Positions 48,128-57,585 of a DNA stretch of 64,000 bases are shown in pieces. The first letter of the stretch is position 1, and each line of letters starts with the position of its first letter. The stretch comes from Marinomonas algarum. Lineage in GTDB: Bacteria > Pseudomonadota > Gammaproteobacteria > Pseudomonadales > Marinomonadaceae. The notes below the pieces were generated by a model. It had not been told where the DNA came from. It made no database searches and saw nothing but the letters and a program-made list of their open reading frames with translations. The stretch is taken from positions 1 to 64,000 of the forward strand of contig NZ_JAJATW010000020.1 of assembly GCF_020532605.1 (NCBI RefSeq), given 5' to 3'. The translations under genes were made by a program, and so were the position numbers.

Positions 48128-48856
48128 ATGCCAGCTCAGTTAAAAGGAAAAGTCGCCGTGGTGACCGGCGCGGCATCAGGCATTGGTTTGGCCAGTGCGC
48201 AGGCGATGATCGCTGAAGGGGCCAAAGTGGTGTTTGTTGACCGTGATGAAGAGGCACTACTCGCCTTGTGTGAGAAGCACGGTGATGCGGCGGTGCCAAT
48301 GGTGGTTGACCTATTGGATGCGCAAGCATGTAAACAGCTGATTCCGCGTATTTTAGAGGCCGTTGGCGTTATTGATATTTTTCACGCTAATGCAGGCTTG
48401 TATGTGGGTGGCGATCTGGTCGATGCGGACCCAGATGCCATTGATCGCATGATGAATTTGAACGTCAATGTGGTGATGAAAAACGTGCGCGATGTGATTC
48501 CACATATGGCGGCTCGCAAAACGGGGGACATTGTGGTGACCAGCTCATTGGCAGCCCATTATCCCACTCCATGGGAGCCGGTCTACGCCTCATCAAAATG
48601 GGCCATCAATTGTTTTGTGCAGACCACCCGCCGCCAGGTGTTTAAAGATGGGTTGCGCATTGGGTCTGTGTCGCCAGGTCCTGTGGTAACCGGTTTACTG
48701 GCGGATTGGCCAGAAGATAAGCTAGCGCAAGCCAAAGCCAGTGGTAGCCTGATAGAGGCCAGCGAAATTGCCGAGATTCTGATTTTTATGCTGACCCGAC
48801 CACGCGGTATGACTATTCGTGATGTGGTGGTTATGCCTACCAATTTTGATTTATAG
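48128..48856 (+). CDS. SDR oxidoreductase, ribitol 2-dehydrogenase-like
   Basis: A 242-residue short-chain dehydrogenase. The NAD site is TGAASGIG, and the catalytic set is Ser in VVTSSLA with YASSK. Segments DIFHANAG, WEPVYASSKWA, FVQTTRRQV and PGPVVTGLLADWP, and the C-terminal TNFDL, are very close to ribitol 2-dehydrogenases as I remember them. A polyol substrate is likely but unproven. It is the third gene after dctB-dctD, with a 41-bp gap, and is convergent with dctM. Confidence 0.85.
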   Translation: MPAQLKGKVAVVTGAASGIGLASAQAMIAEGAKVVFVDRDEEALLALCEKHGDAAVPMVVDLLDAQACKQLIPRILEAVGVIDIFHANAGLYVGGDLVDADPDAIDRMMNLNVNVVMKNVRDVIPHMAARKTGDIVVTSSLAAHYPTPWEPVYASSKWAINCFVQTTRRQVFKDGLRIGSVSPGPVVTGLLADWPEDKLAQAKASGSLIEASEIAEILIFMLTRPRGMTIRDVVVMPTNFDL

Positions 48857-48859
48857 GTC

Positions 48860-48883
48860 AAAAAAAGCGCCCTAAATGGGCGC
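48860..48883 (-). terminator. intrinsic terminator of dctPQM
   Basis: GCGCCC-TAAAT-GGGCGC hairpin. On the minus strand a T7 tract follows. It also faces the SDR gene from the other side. Confidence 0.88.
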
Positions 48884-48916
48884 CAAACGCTATGATCATT
48901 TGAGGGGTTGAAATCG

Positions 48917-50530
48917 TTATTGCACGATTTCTGGTCCCATGATGCTGTACGGTAATGCCGTAGACAACGCTGGGATGTAAGTCACTAATAACAAGAACAC
49001 CATAAGTACGAGCACGAATGGCATTGCGGCTTTCACCACACGCGCCAAGCTCATGCCGGTGATGCCTGAGGTAACAAACAGGTTCAAACCGATCGGTGGT
49101 GTGATCATACCAATCTCCATGTTAACCACCATGATGATACCTAGGTGAATCGGGTCAACCCCCAGCTCCATGGCAATCGGGAAGACAACCGGTGCCACGA
49201 TAACCAGTAGGCCTGATGGCTCCATAAATTGGCCACCGATCAACAACAAGATGTTTACTGCGACTAGGAAGGTAAACCAGTTAAAGCCGACGCCCAGCAT
49301 CCATTCTGTGATCATTTGTGGAATACGTTCTGCAGACAAGGTGTGCGCGAATAGAAGCGCATTGGCAATAATGAACATCAGCATGATGGTCGTTTTGGTG
49401 CCTTCTAACATGACTTTGCGAGACTCTTCACCAAATAAAGAAGGGAAGAAGCCACGTAGCATCATCGATAAGTTACGGCCCCAAATTGGCATACCCGCGA
49501 AGATACAAGCGGCAATAGACTCTTCAAGTTTGCTGGCGCGTTTGTAAACATAAAAGATGGCCAATGCAACGGACATGATCGCGCCCCAGGTGGCACGGTC
49601 GCCGCCAGTGACGGTTTCGCTTTCTGCAAACACAAAGAAAGACATGATTTCCCAAACAAGGAAGAAAGACACACCGTAAACCGTGCCGTTAAAACCGACA
49701 CGGGCATGTTGTGCATCGTCATCATTAGTCCATGTTTTGCCTTTTAATGGTCCCATATCACGGTAAACAAAGAGGGCGATAAACATCGAGTAAACCGCTG
49801 CGACAACCGCGGCTTCGGTTGGTGTGAACACACCACCGTAAATTCCTCCCATGATAATGACAACAAGGAACAAGCCCCAGCCAGCCTCTTTACCACCACG
49901 GACTAAGTGACCAAACCCTTTCCATTCTTCTGCAGGAAGTTTTTTGATGCGCGCGACCACATAAATGGCCAACATCAACATACCGCCTGCCATCAGACCA
50001 GGAATGACCCCGGCTAAGAACATACGTCCAACGGACACATCAACCGACGCGGCGTAAACCACCATTACGATAGAAGGCGGAATCAAGATACCCAATGTGC
50101 CTGCGTTGGCAATAATACCCGCCGCGAACTCTTTTGAGTAACCTACTTGGGTCATGCCCGCAATGGCGATCGTACCAATGGCGACAACGGTCGCTGGAGA
50201 AGAGCCAGACAAGGCGGCAAACATCATACACGCCAACACAGACGCCATCGCCAAGCCGCCACGGAAGTGACCGACACTGGCAATCGCAAAGTTAATCAAA
50301 CGCTTTGCCACGCCGCCTGTCGACATATAAGACGAGGCGATGATAAAGAAGGGGATTGCCAGCAAGGTGTAATGTTGCCCTGCACCGAACAAGGAAATCG
50401 CCACAGACGACAAGGAGTCGTGGGAGAAAAAGGTAATAAACAAGATGGACGATAAGCCCAACGAAATACCCACTGGCAAGCCAACAAACAGCAGGACAAG
50501 TACCAATGAAAAGAGAATGATAGATTCCAC
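48917..50530 (-). CDS. dctM: TRAP transporter large permease DctM (with internal insertion)
   Basis: A 537-residue large membrane subunit of a tripartite ATP-independent transporter, which couples uptake to a sodium gradient. It starts at GTG 50530 behind AGGAGC. The N-terminal half ends with IYGGVFTPTEAAVVAAVY; the C-terminal half restarts at KTTIMLMFIIANALLFAHTLS. Standard DctM proteins are about 430 residues, and these two parts are normally adjacent. Here roughly 105 residues (about 262-375), with two extra hydrophobic segments, are inserted. The rest is collinear and intact. Confidence 0.93.
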   Translation of the reverse strand: MESIILFSLVLVLLFVGLPVGISLGLSSILFITFFSHDSLSSVAISLFGAGQHYTLLAIPFFIIASSYMSTGGVAKRLINFAIASVGHFRGGLAMASVLACMMFAALSGSSPATVVAIGTIAIAGMTQVGYSKEFAAGIIANAGTLGILIPPSIVMVVYAASVDVSVGRMFLAGVIPGLMAGGMLMLAIYVVARIKKLPAEEWKGFGHLVRGGKEAGWGLFLVVIIMGGIYGGVFTPTEAAVVAAVYSMFIALFVYRDMGPLKGKTWTNDDDAQHARVGFNGTVYGVSFFLVWEIMSFFVFAESETVTGGDRATWGAIMSVALAIFYVYKRASKLEESIAACIFAGMPIWGRNLSMMLRGFFPSLFGEESRKVMLEGTKTTIMLMFIIANALLFAHTLSAERIPQMITEWMLGVGFNWFTFLVAVNILLLIGGQFMEPSGLLVIVAPVVFPIAMELGVDPIHLGIIMVVNMEIGMITPPIGLNLFVTSGITGMSLARVVKAAMPFVLVLMVFLLLVTYIPALSTALPYSIMGPEIVQ

Positions 50531-50546
50531 AATAGTGCTCCTGCGG

Positions 50547-51224
50547 CTAGTCTTTTAAGACGTTTTTGTTTTCTTCGACAAGTTCTTGCGCTTCATGACC
50601 GCTGATCAACATGTCGCGTTTGCCACGGGCAATGTCGATAAAGGCTTGCAAAGAACGGTAAGCAAGCAACGCCAAACTGATCGGCAGAATCACAAGTACA
50701 ATCCAGCGGTGTACACGTGGACGCAAACCAAACATTTCTTGGACAAATTCTGGGTAACGCAATTCGTTCGAGCCTATGCCAATTTTGTACATTTTCAACC
50801 AGTACTCGATCGCACCGCCTCTTACATCAACGCCCAGCATGGCCACCCAAGTGGAATCCAGCAAGATTAAGCCGTAAAGCATGGCCGCGGCGGCACCGAA
50901 TAACGACAAGCCTTTCGCAATGCGTTTTGGAACAGCATTTAAGACAATGTCGACACCCAGGTGTAACCCTGTTTTGATGCCGTAGCTCATGCCCAATAAA
51001 ATAAGCCAAGAGAACGCCACTGTGTTGAACTCCAGTGCAGCGTCCCACCCAGTATTAAACCCGTAACGTGCGATTACTTGCCCAAAAGAGACCGCCATGA
51101 TGGACGAGATCACGATCATTAGAAGGTTTTCTTCTGCCCTCTCCATGACCTTTGGGAAGCGCTTTTCCAGCACCCACAGGATGACAATAAAAATCAATAA
51201 ATAAAGATGTGGCCAAAGTGCCAT
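50547..51224 (-). CDS. dctQ: TRAP transporter small permease DctQ
   Basis: A 225-residue small membrane subunit with about four helices, including the family pattern WDAALEFNTVAFSWLILLGMSYGIKTGLHLGVD (in parts). It associates with DctM in the inner membrane. It has a longer cytoplasmic tail (about 195-225) than the smallest DctQ proteins. dctM follows after 16 bp. Confidence 0.92.
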   Translation of the reverse strand: MALWPHLYLLIFIVILWVLEKRFPKVMERAEENLLMIVISSIMAVSFGQVIARYGFNTGWDAALEFNTVAFSWLILLGMSYGIKTGLHLGVDIVLNAVPKRIAKGLSLFGAAAAMLYGLILLDSTWVAMLGVDVRGGAIEYWLKMYKIGIGSNELRYPEFVQEMFGLRPRVHRWIVLVILPISLALLAYRSLQAFIDIARGKRDMLISGHEAQELVEENKNVLKD

Positions 51225-51244
51225 GGGGGTCTCCTAATCAGACA

Positions 51245-51273
51245 ACAAAAAGCTGACCCGTTTGGGTCAGCTT
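51245..51273 (-). promoter_or_regulatory. hairpin with T-tract between dctP and dctQ
   Basis: AAGCTGACCC and GGGTCAGCTT form a perfect 10-bp stem with a 4-nt loop (51250-51273). On the minus strand T5 follows. It has the form of an intrinsic terminator inside an operon and may act as an attenuator that favours dctP. Confidence 0.75.
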
Positions 51274-51293
51274 ACTGCAAGGTAAAATTTGAA

Positions 51294-52286
51294 TTACGCG
51301 CCAGCGGCAGCGTTGATCAAATCTTTACCAATGTATTTCTCAAATTGCGTCCAAACAGGTTTCATTGTATCGACCCATTCTTGGCGTTGCTCTGGTGTCA
51401 AGGTATTGATCTTGCCACCGGCTTTTAGGATGTTGGCACGGTTTGCTGCTTCAGCGGCTTTAACGCTCAAGTTGGCTTCTTGTGTCACATCATCGGCAAT
51501 TTGTAAAAATTGAGCGCGGTCTTCATCGGATAGGCTCGCTAGGAAGTCAGAAGACGTCATGAACAAGTAAGCCAACAACTGGTGGTTGGTTTCTGTGATG
51601 CTGTCTTGTACTTCGTAGAATTTTTTCGTGTAAGTGTTAGACCAAGTGTTTTCTTGACCATCGACAACGCCGGTTTGCAACGCGCCGTACACTTCAGAGA
51701 AGGCCATGGCTTGTGGTGAAGCGTCCATCGCCGAAATCATTTGCTTGGCGACATCAGAGGTTTGTACGCGGAATTTCATGCCTTCCGCATCGCTTGGTAG
51801 TAGAAGAGGCTTGTTGGCAGAGAAGTACTTCATACCAGACATCCAGTAACCCAGACCAACGAAACCAGCGTAGTCGTCCATTTCTAGCAGTAAGTCTTTA
51901 CCTTCAGGTGTATTGGTAAAGCGAATCGCGTGATCCATGTCTTTAAAAACGAAAGGTAGATCAAAAACACCGAATTTTTCAGTGTAAGAACCAAACTTAG
52001 AAAGAGACGGTGCAAGCAGTTGAACATCACCCAGTAATAGGGCTTCCAGCTCTTTAGAATCACCAAACAGTGTAGAGTTAGGGAACACCTCGATACACAT
52101 TTTGCCATTCATTTCTTTGTTAACACGGTCAGCAAAATTATTTGCTGCAACCACTTTAGGGTGGGTAGTTCCGCCGGTTACATGGCTGAATTTAACAACG
52201 CGTTCGCCTGAATCACAGTTTGCAACCGCGGTGCCAGCAGAAAGGGCAAGGGCGAGAGAGGTTAAAGCAAGGCTGATTTTTTTCAT
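51294..52286 (-). CDS. dctP: TRAP transporter periplasmic binding protein DctP
   Basis: A 330-residue periplasmic receptor. The signal peptide ends at about SAGTAVA-NC. The core shows FPNSTLFGDSKELEALLLGDVQLLAPSLSKF, SANKPLLLPSDAEGMKFRVQ (the carboxylate-binding arginine region) and VVDGQENTWSN, close to the DctP class for malate, succinate and fumarate. First gene of dctPQM. Substrate identity is inferred from this likeness and the DctB/DctD pair. Confidence 0.93.
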   Translation of the reverse strand: MKKISLALTSLALALSAGTAVANCDSGERVVKFSHVTGGTTHPKVVAANNFADRVNKEMNGKMCIEVFPNSTLFGDSKELEALLLGDVQLLAPSLSKFGSYTEKFGVFDLPFVFKDMDHAIRFTNTPEGKDLLLEMDDYAGFVGLGYWMSGMKYFSANKPLLLPSDAEGMKFRVQTSDVAKQMISAMDASPQAMAFSEVYGALQTGVVDGQENTWSNTYTKKFYEVQDSITETNHQLLAYLFMTSSDFLASLSDEDRAQFLQIADDVTQEANLSVKAAEAANRANILKAGGKINTLTPEQRQEWVDTMKPVWTQFEKYIGKDLINAAAGA

Positions 52287-52400
52287 TTTTATAAGACTCC
52301 AAAAACTGAATTATTATTGTTTACCTGATTTTTAGCCGGGTCGCTGTTTTTGGTGCAACCGTTTGACAGAGCAAAACAGGTGATGCTAACCATAGTTATT

Positions 52401-52415
52401 ACACAATCTATGCCA
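52401..52415 (-). promoter_or_regulatory. weak candidate sigma-54 promoter of dctPQM
   Basis: TTGGCAT-N-GTGT on the minus strand gives GG-N10-GT instead of GG-N10-GC. Only context (a DctD activator encoded nearby) favours it. The same bases could also form a sigma-70 -35 (TTGGCA). Confidence 0.2.
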
Positions 52416-52537
52416 ACTCTTTATTTAATCTGTAAGTGTCTGATCTATATATAAATTATTGATATTTATAAGAAGTGATAAAGAATATAGAGGTTTTAAT
52501 GACATGTAATAGGGGGGATTACACACATAAAGAGATT

Positions 52538-52565
52538 CAATATGGGGGGAATCCCACCCATATTG
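52538..52565 (-). repeat. inverted repeat downstream of tmcA
   Basis: CAATATGGG and CCCATATTG are perfectly complementary, and the loop GGGAATCCCA can add three more pairs. It lies 31 bp after the tmcA stop. No T-tract follows on either strand. Confidence 0.6.
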
Positions 52566-52595
52566 TTAATGGTATGTATCTTGTGTGTCTGAGCG

Positions 52596-54767
52596 CTATT
52601 TTGACTCTAAAAGCGTCGACAGTTGCGTCTTGAACATCGCCATCATGGCTTTTTTGCCAGAGAGGTGAGCGGCTTGGCGTGAGGCCTCCGTATCTCGCCC
52701 AAGAGCGGCTTCCAATAATACGCTGAGTTCTGGGTGAAAAGAGCGATCGTTTTTTTGTCCAATAATCGTTAATACCGCTTTTAAAAAAGAGGGGCGAATG
52801 CTGTCAAAAGGGCGATGATGTTCAACAAAAAGTAAGATATTGCGTCTATCGTGCGGGCTAAGAAGGGTATCTTGATCGTCTGCTGATCCTTGTAACAGCA
52901 AGATAATCAGTTCGGTAGGAAGATCAGCGTATTGCAGTAATATATTGATTGAAAACGTCGCTACGAAGTGTTTATGCCATTGATTTGCACGTTGTTTGGC
53001 GTCGTCATTGAGAGGCTTGACCATCATTAACGAATAACTGCCGCTGGCTTGATCTTTTGATGTGCCAAGGCGAACCGCTCGATAGCCGTTCTTCAACCAG
53101 AACATTACGACATCTGTGGTGGCGGCAAAGCTGGTGCATAAAAAGTCGACCTTGGGCAGCGCGACCTCTTCAATGGCGGTCAGCAAGTCGCTGGCCACCC
53201 CCTGTCTTTGTTGATCTGGGTTGGTGGCAATGCGACTAATACGCCAATAACGGTAGTGTCCCGCTTCTTCTATGCCTTCGTGAGCCAGCAAAGATTGAGG
53301 CAATAAATGACCTCTAGGCCGACGTGTCCCTTGCAATACGGCTTGGCTTAACGCCTCAGGCAAGTCGCCTTCTTCCGTGACTATGGCAACGCTGTTGAGT
53401 GGGTGGTCGTGTGCGGTTGGGTGTTGTGGGTCAGTGAGACAGGCCTGATCGGTATTAATAGATAAATACGTGGTAACAGAAGGGTCATCCATTACCCAAC
53501 GAACGTTATCGGGTGACGTTTGATAGTGTGCACTTACTAACAAATGGAATGCTTGGGCCAAAAGCTGAGGGTAGGCGAGCCAGTCCGCCCCAGTCAAAGC
53601 AAGGCAGGGTTTTTTCTGGGGTGCCGTGCTCTGCTCGTGAGATTGAGATTGAGACAGTCTTGGTGTTTGATCAGAAGGGGTTAAAAAGAAGGTAGCATTG
53701 ACCCAATTTTCCAGTGGGTCATTTCCCCCCCATCGAACCGGTGTCACTAAAGTGAGTCGTTGTAAAGGCTCGATAATAGGGGATGACGACGTGTGCTGAG
53801 GGATTTTTTGGTGCGCCAAGAAGCGACAAAAACGCAAACCAAACCCCTTACCTGCCCCTTCGTAACCATAATCCGTGGTACTGAACACGTTGTGTATGGC
53901 GATTTTGCTGAGCGCCTTTAGCATGGGCAAAGGCAGCATCGAGGCTTCATCAACAAACAGGTAATCCCACATCGGTGTGTCTGAAGACGTTAATATTAAG
54001 GCGTCGGGGGCGATAAAAGGCAAATCAAACGTCTGTTCACTGTTGGTCAGTGATGCAACAAAGCGTTGCTTTAATGTCTTGATAGCCTCTTGATTGGGAG
54101 CGGTGACCGCTACTTTTTTTCCGTTTTGTAGCAATTTGGCTAGGGTGTCTCCTAGCAGGGTGGATTTTCCTCGTCCACGTGGCGCAATCAATACGTACGC
54201 TTTTGCTTGAGCAGCGAGTAAACAGTGTTGTACCTGACGTTGCTCTTGAGTTAGGGCGGGGTAGTCTGCGATGGGGGCTAAGGCCGGTAAAGGGGGGAGA
54301 GCACCCAGTGAGGTACGAAGAAAAGGTGAGTCATCTTGGTACAAACGCTCCAATAGGTAACGTTTAAAATATGAGGTCACTTGCTCGGGTTGATACGGCC
54401 AAGGCAGATAGCGGGTAAGATCTTGGTCGGTCATAGAGCACCAGCCGTCTTCTGGTAAAGCTATGGCAAAAAGACCATGACCGCGTACGGTGCCCGCTAA
54501 AATAGTGAGGGCGCTGGCTGACACACCGTGCTGTAAATCCAGCAATACCGCCTCATGGCTACGACCTAAATGTTGCCGAGCCTGCTTAAAAGTACAAAGT
54601 GACAGTGTGTTGCCTTGCAATAAATCGGCGTGCTTTTCCTGATAAAGAGACACATCGTGCGTGACAATAAGCGGGGTAGACAAATGCTGACTCAAATGCA
54701 AAAAATCCGACAGAGTGTCTTCGCTGGAGCCGGTGAACAAATAACAGTGGCGATGGTTGTCAGACAT
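52596..54767 (-). CDS. tmcA: tRNA(Met) cytidine acetyltransferase TmcA
   Basis: A 723-residue enzyme making N4-acetylcytidine at the wobble position of elongator tRNA(Met), using acetyl-CoA and ATP. The start at 54767 (MSDNHRHCYLFTG) follows AAGGAG at a somewhat long distance. A RecD-like helicase fold has Walker A APRGRGKSTLLGD and Walker B YLFVDEAS. A GNAT acetyltransferase domain (about 450-590) shows IATNPDQQRQGVASDLL, and a C-terminal tRNA-binding region follows. It lies 58 bp after prpD on the same strand and may be read through from that operon. Confidence 0.93.
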   Translation of the reverse strand: MSDNHRHCYLFTGSSEDTLSDFLHLSQHLSTPLIVTHDVSLYQEKHADLLQGNTLSLCTFKQARQHLGRSHEAVLLDLQHGVSASALTILAGTVRGHGLFAIALPEDGWCSMTDQDLTRYLPWPYQPEQVTSYFKRYLLERLYQDDSPFLRTSLGALPPLPALAPIADYPALTQEQRQVQHCLLAAQAKAYVLIAPRGRGKSTLLGDTLAKLLQNGKKVAVTAPNQEAIKTLKQRFVASLTNSEQTFDLPFIAPDALILTSSDTPMWDYLFVDEASMLPLPMLKALSKIAIHNVFSTTDYGYEGAGKGFGLRFCRFLAHQKIPQHTSSSPIIEPLQRLTLVTPVRWGGNDPLENWVNATFFLTPSDQTPRLSQSQSHEQSTAPQKKPCLALTGADWLAYPQLLAQAFHLLVSAHYQTSPDNVRWVMDDPSVTTYLSINTDQACLTDPQHPTAHDHPLNSVAIVTEEGDLPEALSQAVLQGTRRPRGHLLPQSLLAHEGIEEAGHYRYWRISRIATNPDQQRQGVASDLLTAIEEVALPKVDFLCTSFAATTDVVMFWLKNGYRAVRLGTSKDQASGSYSLMMVKPLNDDAKQRANQWHKHFVATFSINILLQYADLPTELIILLLQGSADDQDTLLSPHDRRNILLFVEHHRPFDSIRPSFLKAVLTIIGQKNDRSFHPELSVLLEAALGRDTEASRQAAHLSGKKAMMAMFKTQLSTLLESK

Positions 54768-54825
54768 AGGGTACAAAATCTCCTTGTGGTCGCACCATGA
54801 TACTGCGACCACAAGGCAGAGCCAA

Positions 54826-56313
54826 TTAACCTATCACGAGTAAATCCATAAATCGGTTTACAGGGTGGTTTTCCAATGCTGTTTGATCTTTGCAAAGGGT
54901 GAAAATCGTGTCGCATTGACGAGGTGGGAATCGCGTCGCTAGGTTATGTTTAAATTTTTGTTCCAATAAAGGAATGCCTTCTTTCCGGCGACGTCTATGA
55001 CCAATAGGGTATTCCACAACCACTTCCTCTGTACTGCTGCCATCGTTAAAAAAGATTTGGATGGCATTGGCAATGGAACGCTTGTCAGCGTCTAAGTAGT
55101 CTGCACTGAACCTTTTGTCTTCTACGATTTCCATCTTGTCTCGTAAGGTATCAATCATCGGGCTCGCTGCGTGGAAACTGTCTTCGTAATGTTCGGCAAT
55201 TAAATGACCAAATAGTAGCGGGACAGCCGTCATGTATTGCAGACAATGATCTCGGTCGGCTGCATTCGCAAGAGGGCCTGACTTAGAAATAATGCGAATA
55301 GCGGACTCATGGGTACGAATGACGATCTTGTCTATTTCCGACAAACGGTCTTTTACTTCTGGGTGTAAAGTAACGGCGGCTTCGGCGGCGGTTTGTGCGT
55401 GGAATTCCGCTGGGAAAGAAATTTTAAACAGCACATTCTCCATCACATAGGTGCCGTATTCTTGAGGAAAAGTAAATTGACGTTGTGCTTCCGGTTTGAT
55501 GGCTTGATCTTTATTAGTTTTTGCAAAAGACACATCATAAAAACCCCATTGTGGCGCGGTAAGCACACTGGGAATGCCCATTTCTCCCCGCATGGACATA
55601 TCGGCTAGGCGGACTGCTCGCGATGTGGCGTCGCCTGCCGCCCAAGATTTTCGTGAGCCGGCATTCGGGGCGTGTCGGTAGGTGCGCAGTGCCGAGCCAT
55701 CGACCCAAGCTTGTGAAATCGCCGCCATAATCTGCTCGCGATCACCGCCCATCATCTTGGTGACCACCGCGACAGAAGCAACACGCACTAATAGCACATG
55801 GCATAAACCGACACGATTAAACGAATTGTCCAGCGCGATAACGCCTTGAATTTCGTGAGCCATGATCATGGCTTCTAATACCTCACGCATGGTCAGTGGG
55901 TCTTCACCACGAGCTAAACGCACCTGAGATAGGTGATCGGCAACCGCTAAGATGCCGCCAAGATTATCTGAAGGGTGTCCCCATTCTGCGGCCAGCCAAG
56001 TGTCATTGTAGTCTAACCAGCGGATAATACAGCCAATGTCCCAAGCGGCTTTAACGGGGTCAAGAGAAAGTGAGGTGCCGGGTACGCGTGCTCCATTAGG
56101 TACCAGAGTTCCAGGTACAATAGGGCCTAAATGCTTGGTACATTCAGGAAAGCGTAACGCCAATAAACCACAGCCTAAGGTGTCCATAAGGCAGTTACGT
56201 GCTGTGTCTAGGGCTTCTTGACTGTCGACTTTATAATGGATGACGTAGTCGGCGATGTCTTGAATAACCTGATCATAATCAGGGCGATTGTTGGTGTCTA
56301 CGTTGTTACTCAT
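54826..56313 (-). CDS. prpD: 2-methylcitrate dehydratase PrpD
   Basis: A 495-residue MmgE/PrpD-family enzyme converting 2-methylcitrate to cis-2-methylaconitate in propionate breakdown. Segments [31 protein letters not shown] and RYHAPN-like [23 protein letters not shown] (in parts) are characteristic. AAGGGAAG precedes the start. It is the Fe-S-independent PrpD, so the AcnD/PrpF variant is not needed. Last prp gene of the operon; an aconitase must supply the following hydration. Confidence 0.95.
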   Translation of the reverse strand: MSNNVDTNNRPDYDQVIQDIADYVIHYKVDSQEALDTARNCLMDTLGCGLLALRFPECTKHLGPIVPGTLVPNGARVPGTSLSLDPVKAAWDIGCIIRWLDYNDTWLAAEWGHPSDNLGGILAVADHLSQVRLARGEDPLTMREVLEAMIMAHEIQGVIALDNSFNRVGLCHVLLVRVASVAVVTKMMGGDREQIMAAISQAWVDGSALRTYRHAPNAGSRKSWAAGDATSRAVRLADMSMRGEMGIPSVLTAPQWGFYDVSFAKTNKDQAIKPEAQRQFTFPQEYGTYVMENVLFKISFPAEFHAQTAAEAAVTLHPEVKDRLSEIDKIVIRTHESAIRIISKSGPLANAADRDHCLQYMTAVPLLFGHLIAEHYEDSFHAASPMIDTLRDKMEIVEDKRFSADYLDADKRSIANAIQIFFNDGSSTEEVVVEYPIGHRRRRKEGIPLLEQKFKHNLATRFPPRQCDTIFTLCKDQTALENHPVNRFMDLLVIG

Positions 56314-56394
56314 TGTCTTCCCTTATTCAATAATGTGTTTTGTCATGTGTAATGTATTGAAGGCGACGGCATGAGCGTTGCCTTCGACTTTGCC

Positions 56395-57522
56395 TTATGA
56401 GCGCTGATCGATATCGATCCAGCCGGTGTGGTCGGGTCCAATATAATCGGCGCTCGGACGAATAATGCGGTTATTGGCCCTTTGTTCCATCACGTGTGCC
56501 GCCCAACCTGTAACACGCGCACAAACAAAAATCGGTGTAAACAGCTTGGTGGGAATGCCCATAAAGCGATAAGCGCTGGCATGGAAAAAGTCTGCGTTAC
56601 AAAAGAGTTTTTTCTCCCGCCACATCACGTCTTCGCAACGCTCAGAGACGGCGTATAAATAGGTGTCTCCAACCTCGTCACTGAGCTTTTTTGCCCACTG
56701 CTTGATCACGTCATTACGTGGGTCACGTTCACGGTAAATGGCATGACCAAATCCCATAATGGTTTCTTTGTTGAGCAGTTTTGTCATCAGTCCAGCTTCG
56801 GCCTGATCGGCGGTTTGCCAGGGTTCTATCATGTCCATCGCTGCTTCGTTTGCGCCGCCGTGCAAATGCCCCCGTAAACTGCCAATGCCACCAGTAATGC
56901 AAGAGTGCATGTCGGATAAGGTTGAGGCGCAAACGCGGGCGGTAAAAGTGGACGCATTGAATTCATGTTCGGCATACAAGATAAGGGAGGCATTCATGAC
57001 CTGTACTTCTAGGTCACTCGGTGCCGTGTCTTTTAACATGGTTAAAAAATGCCCTGCAAGAGAGGCAACGCCAGTGTTTGTGGTGTCGACACGCACGCCA
57101 TCATGACTAAAGCGATACCAATACAAAACCATAGCAGGCAGGGTTGCGACCAGTCTGTCGGCCACATCCTGTTGATCATTCAGCGGGCTCTCTGGCTCAA
57201 GGTTGCCTAACACCGAACAGCCTGTGCGCATGACATCCATGGGGTGAGCATCTTTTGGGATCAGTTCAAGCGCTTGTTTTAATGTCTCGGGTAGTGGACG
57301 CAAACTCAGCAGTTTGGCTTCGTATTGAGTGAGCTGTTGGCGAGTGGGTAAATCACCATACAGCAGTAAATAGGCAACCTCTTCAAAACTGGCTTTATCG
57401 GCCAATACGTCGATGTCATAACCACGATAAGTCAGTCCTGCCGCGGCTTTTCCGACCGAGCAGAGTGCTGTTTGTCCCGCGCTTTGTCCACGCAGTCCTG
57501 CGCCTGAAAGTACTTTAGTCAT
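56395..57522 (-). CDS. prpC: 2-methylcitrate synthase PrpC
   Basis: A 375-residue citrate-synthase-family enzyme condensing propionyl-CoA with oxaloacetate. The start at 57522 (MTKVLSGAGLRGQSAG) has TGGAGA upstream; a longer start adds four residues. Catalytic residues sit in GSLRGHLHGGANEAAM, MGFGHAIYRERDPRN and the RxxADYIGP end. Its length, shorter than housekeeping citrate synthase, fits PrpC. Middle gene of prpBCD. Confidence 0.95.
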   Translation of the reverse strand: MTKVLSGAGLRGQSAGQTALCSVGKAAAGLTYRGYDIDVLADKASFEEVAYLLLYGDLPTRQQLTQYEAKLLSLRPLPETLKQALELIPKDAHPMDVMRTGCSVLGNLEPESPLNDQQDVADRLVATLPAMVLYWYRFSHDGVRVDTTNTGVASLAGHFLTMLKDTAPSDLEVQVMNASLILYAEHEFNASTFTARVCASTLSDMHSCITGGIGSLRGHLHGGANEAAMDMIEPWQTADQAEAGLMTKLLNKETIMGFGHAIYRERDPRNDVIKQWAKKLSDEVGDTYLYAVSERCEDVMWREKKLFCNADFFHASAYRFMGIPTKLFTPIFVCARVTGWAAHVMEQRANNRIIRPSADYIGPDHTGWIDIDQRS

Positions 57523-57585
57523 AATGTTCTCCATTTTTATTTTTAGCGAGAATCTAAATGAAAGTCAGTGATCTTGTGTTGCGTA

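Larger units (their letters stand above)
52287..52595. other. 309-bp gap between dctP and tmcA
   Basis: No gene is visible. The stretch must hold the dctP promoter on the minus strand. One element, TGGCAT (minus strand, 52415-52410), matches a sigma-54 -24 box, but the GC expected at -12 is GT (52402-52401). Near the tmcA end lies an inverted repeat (52538-52565). Confidence 0.5.

Noticed and set aside
52334..52366. Sigma-54 promoter read as CTGTCA-N-GGTTGC on the minus strand before dctP
   Set aside because: The -12 TTGC is present, but the invariant GG at -24 is missing.
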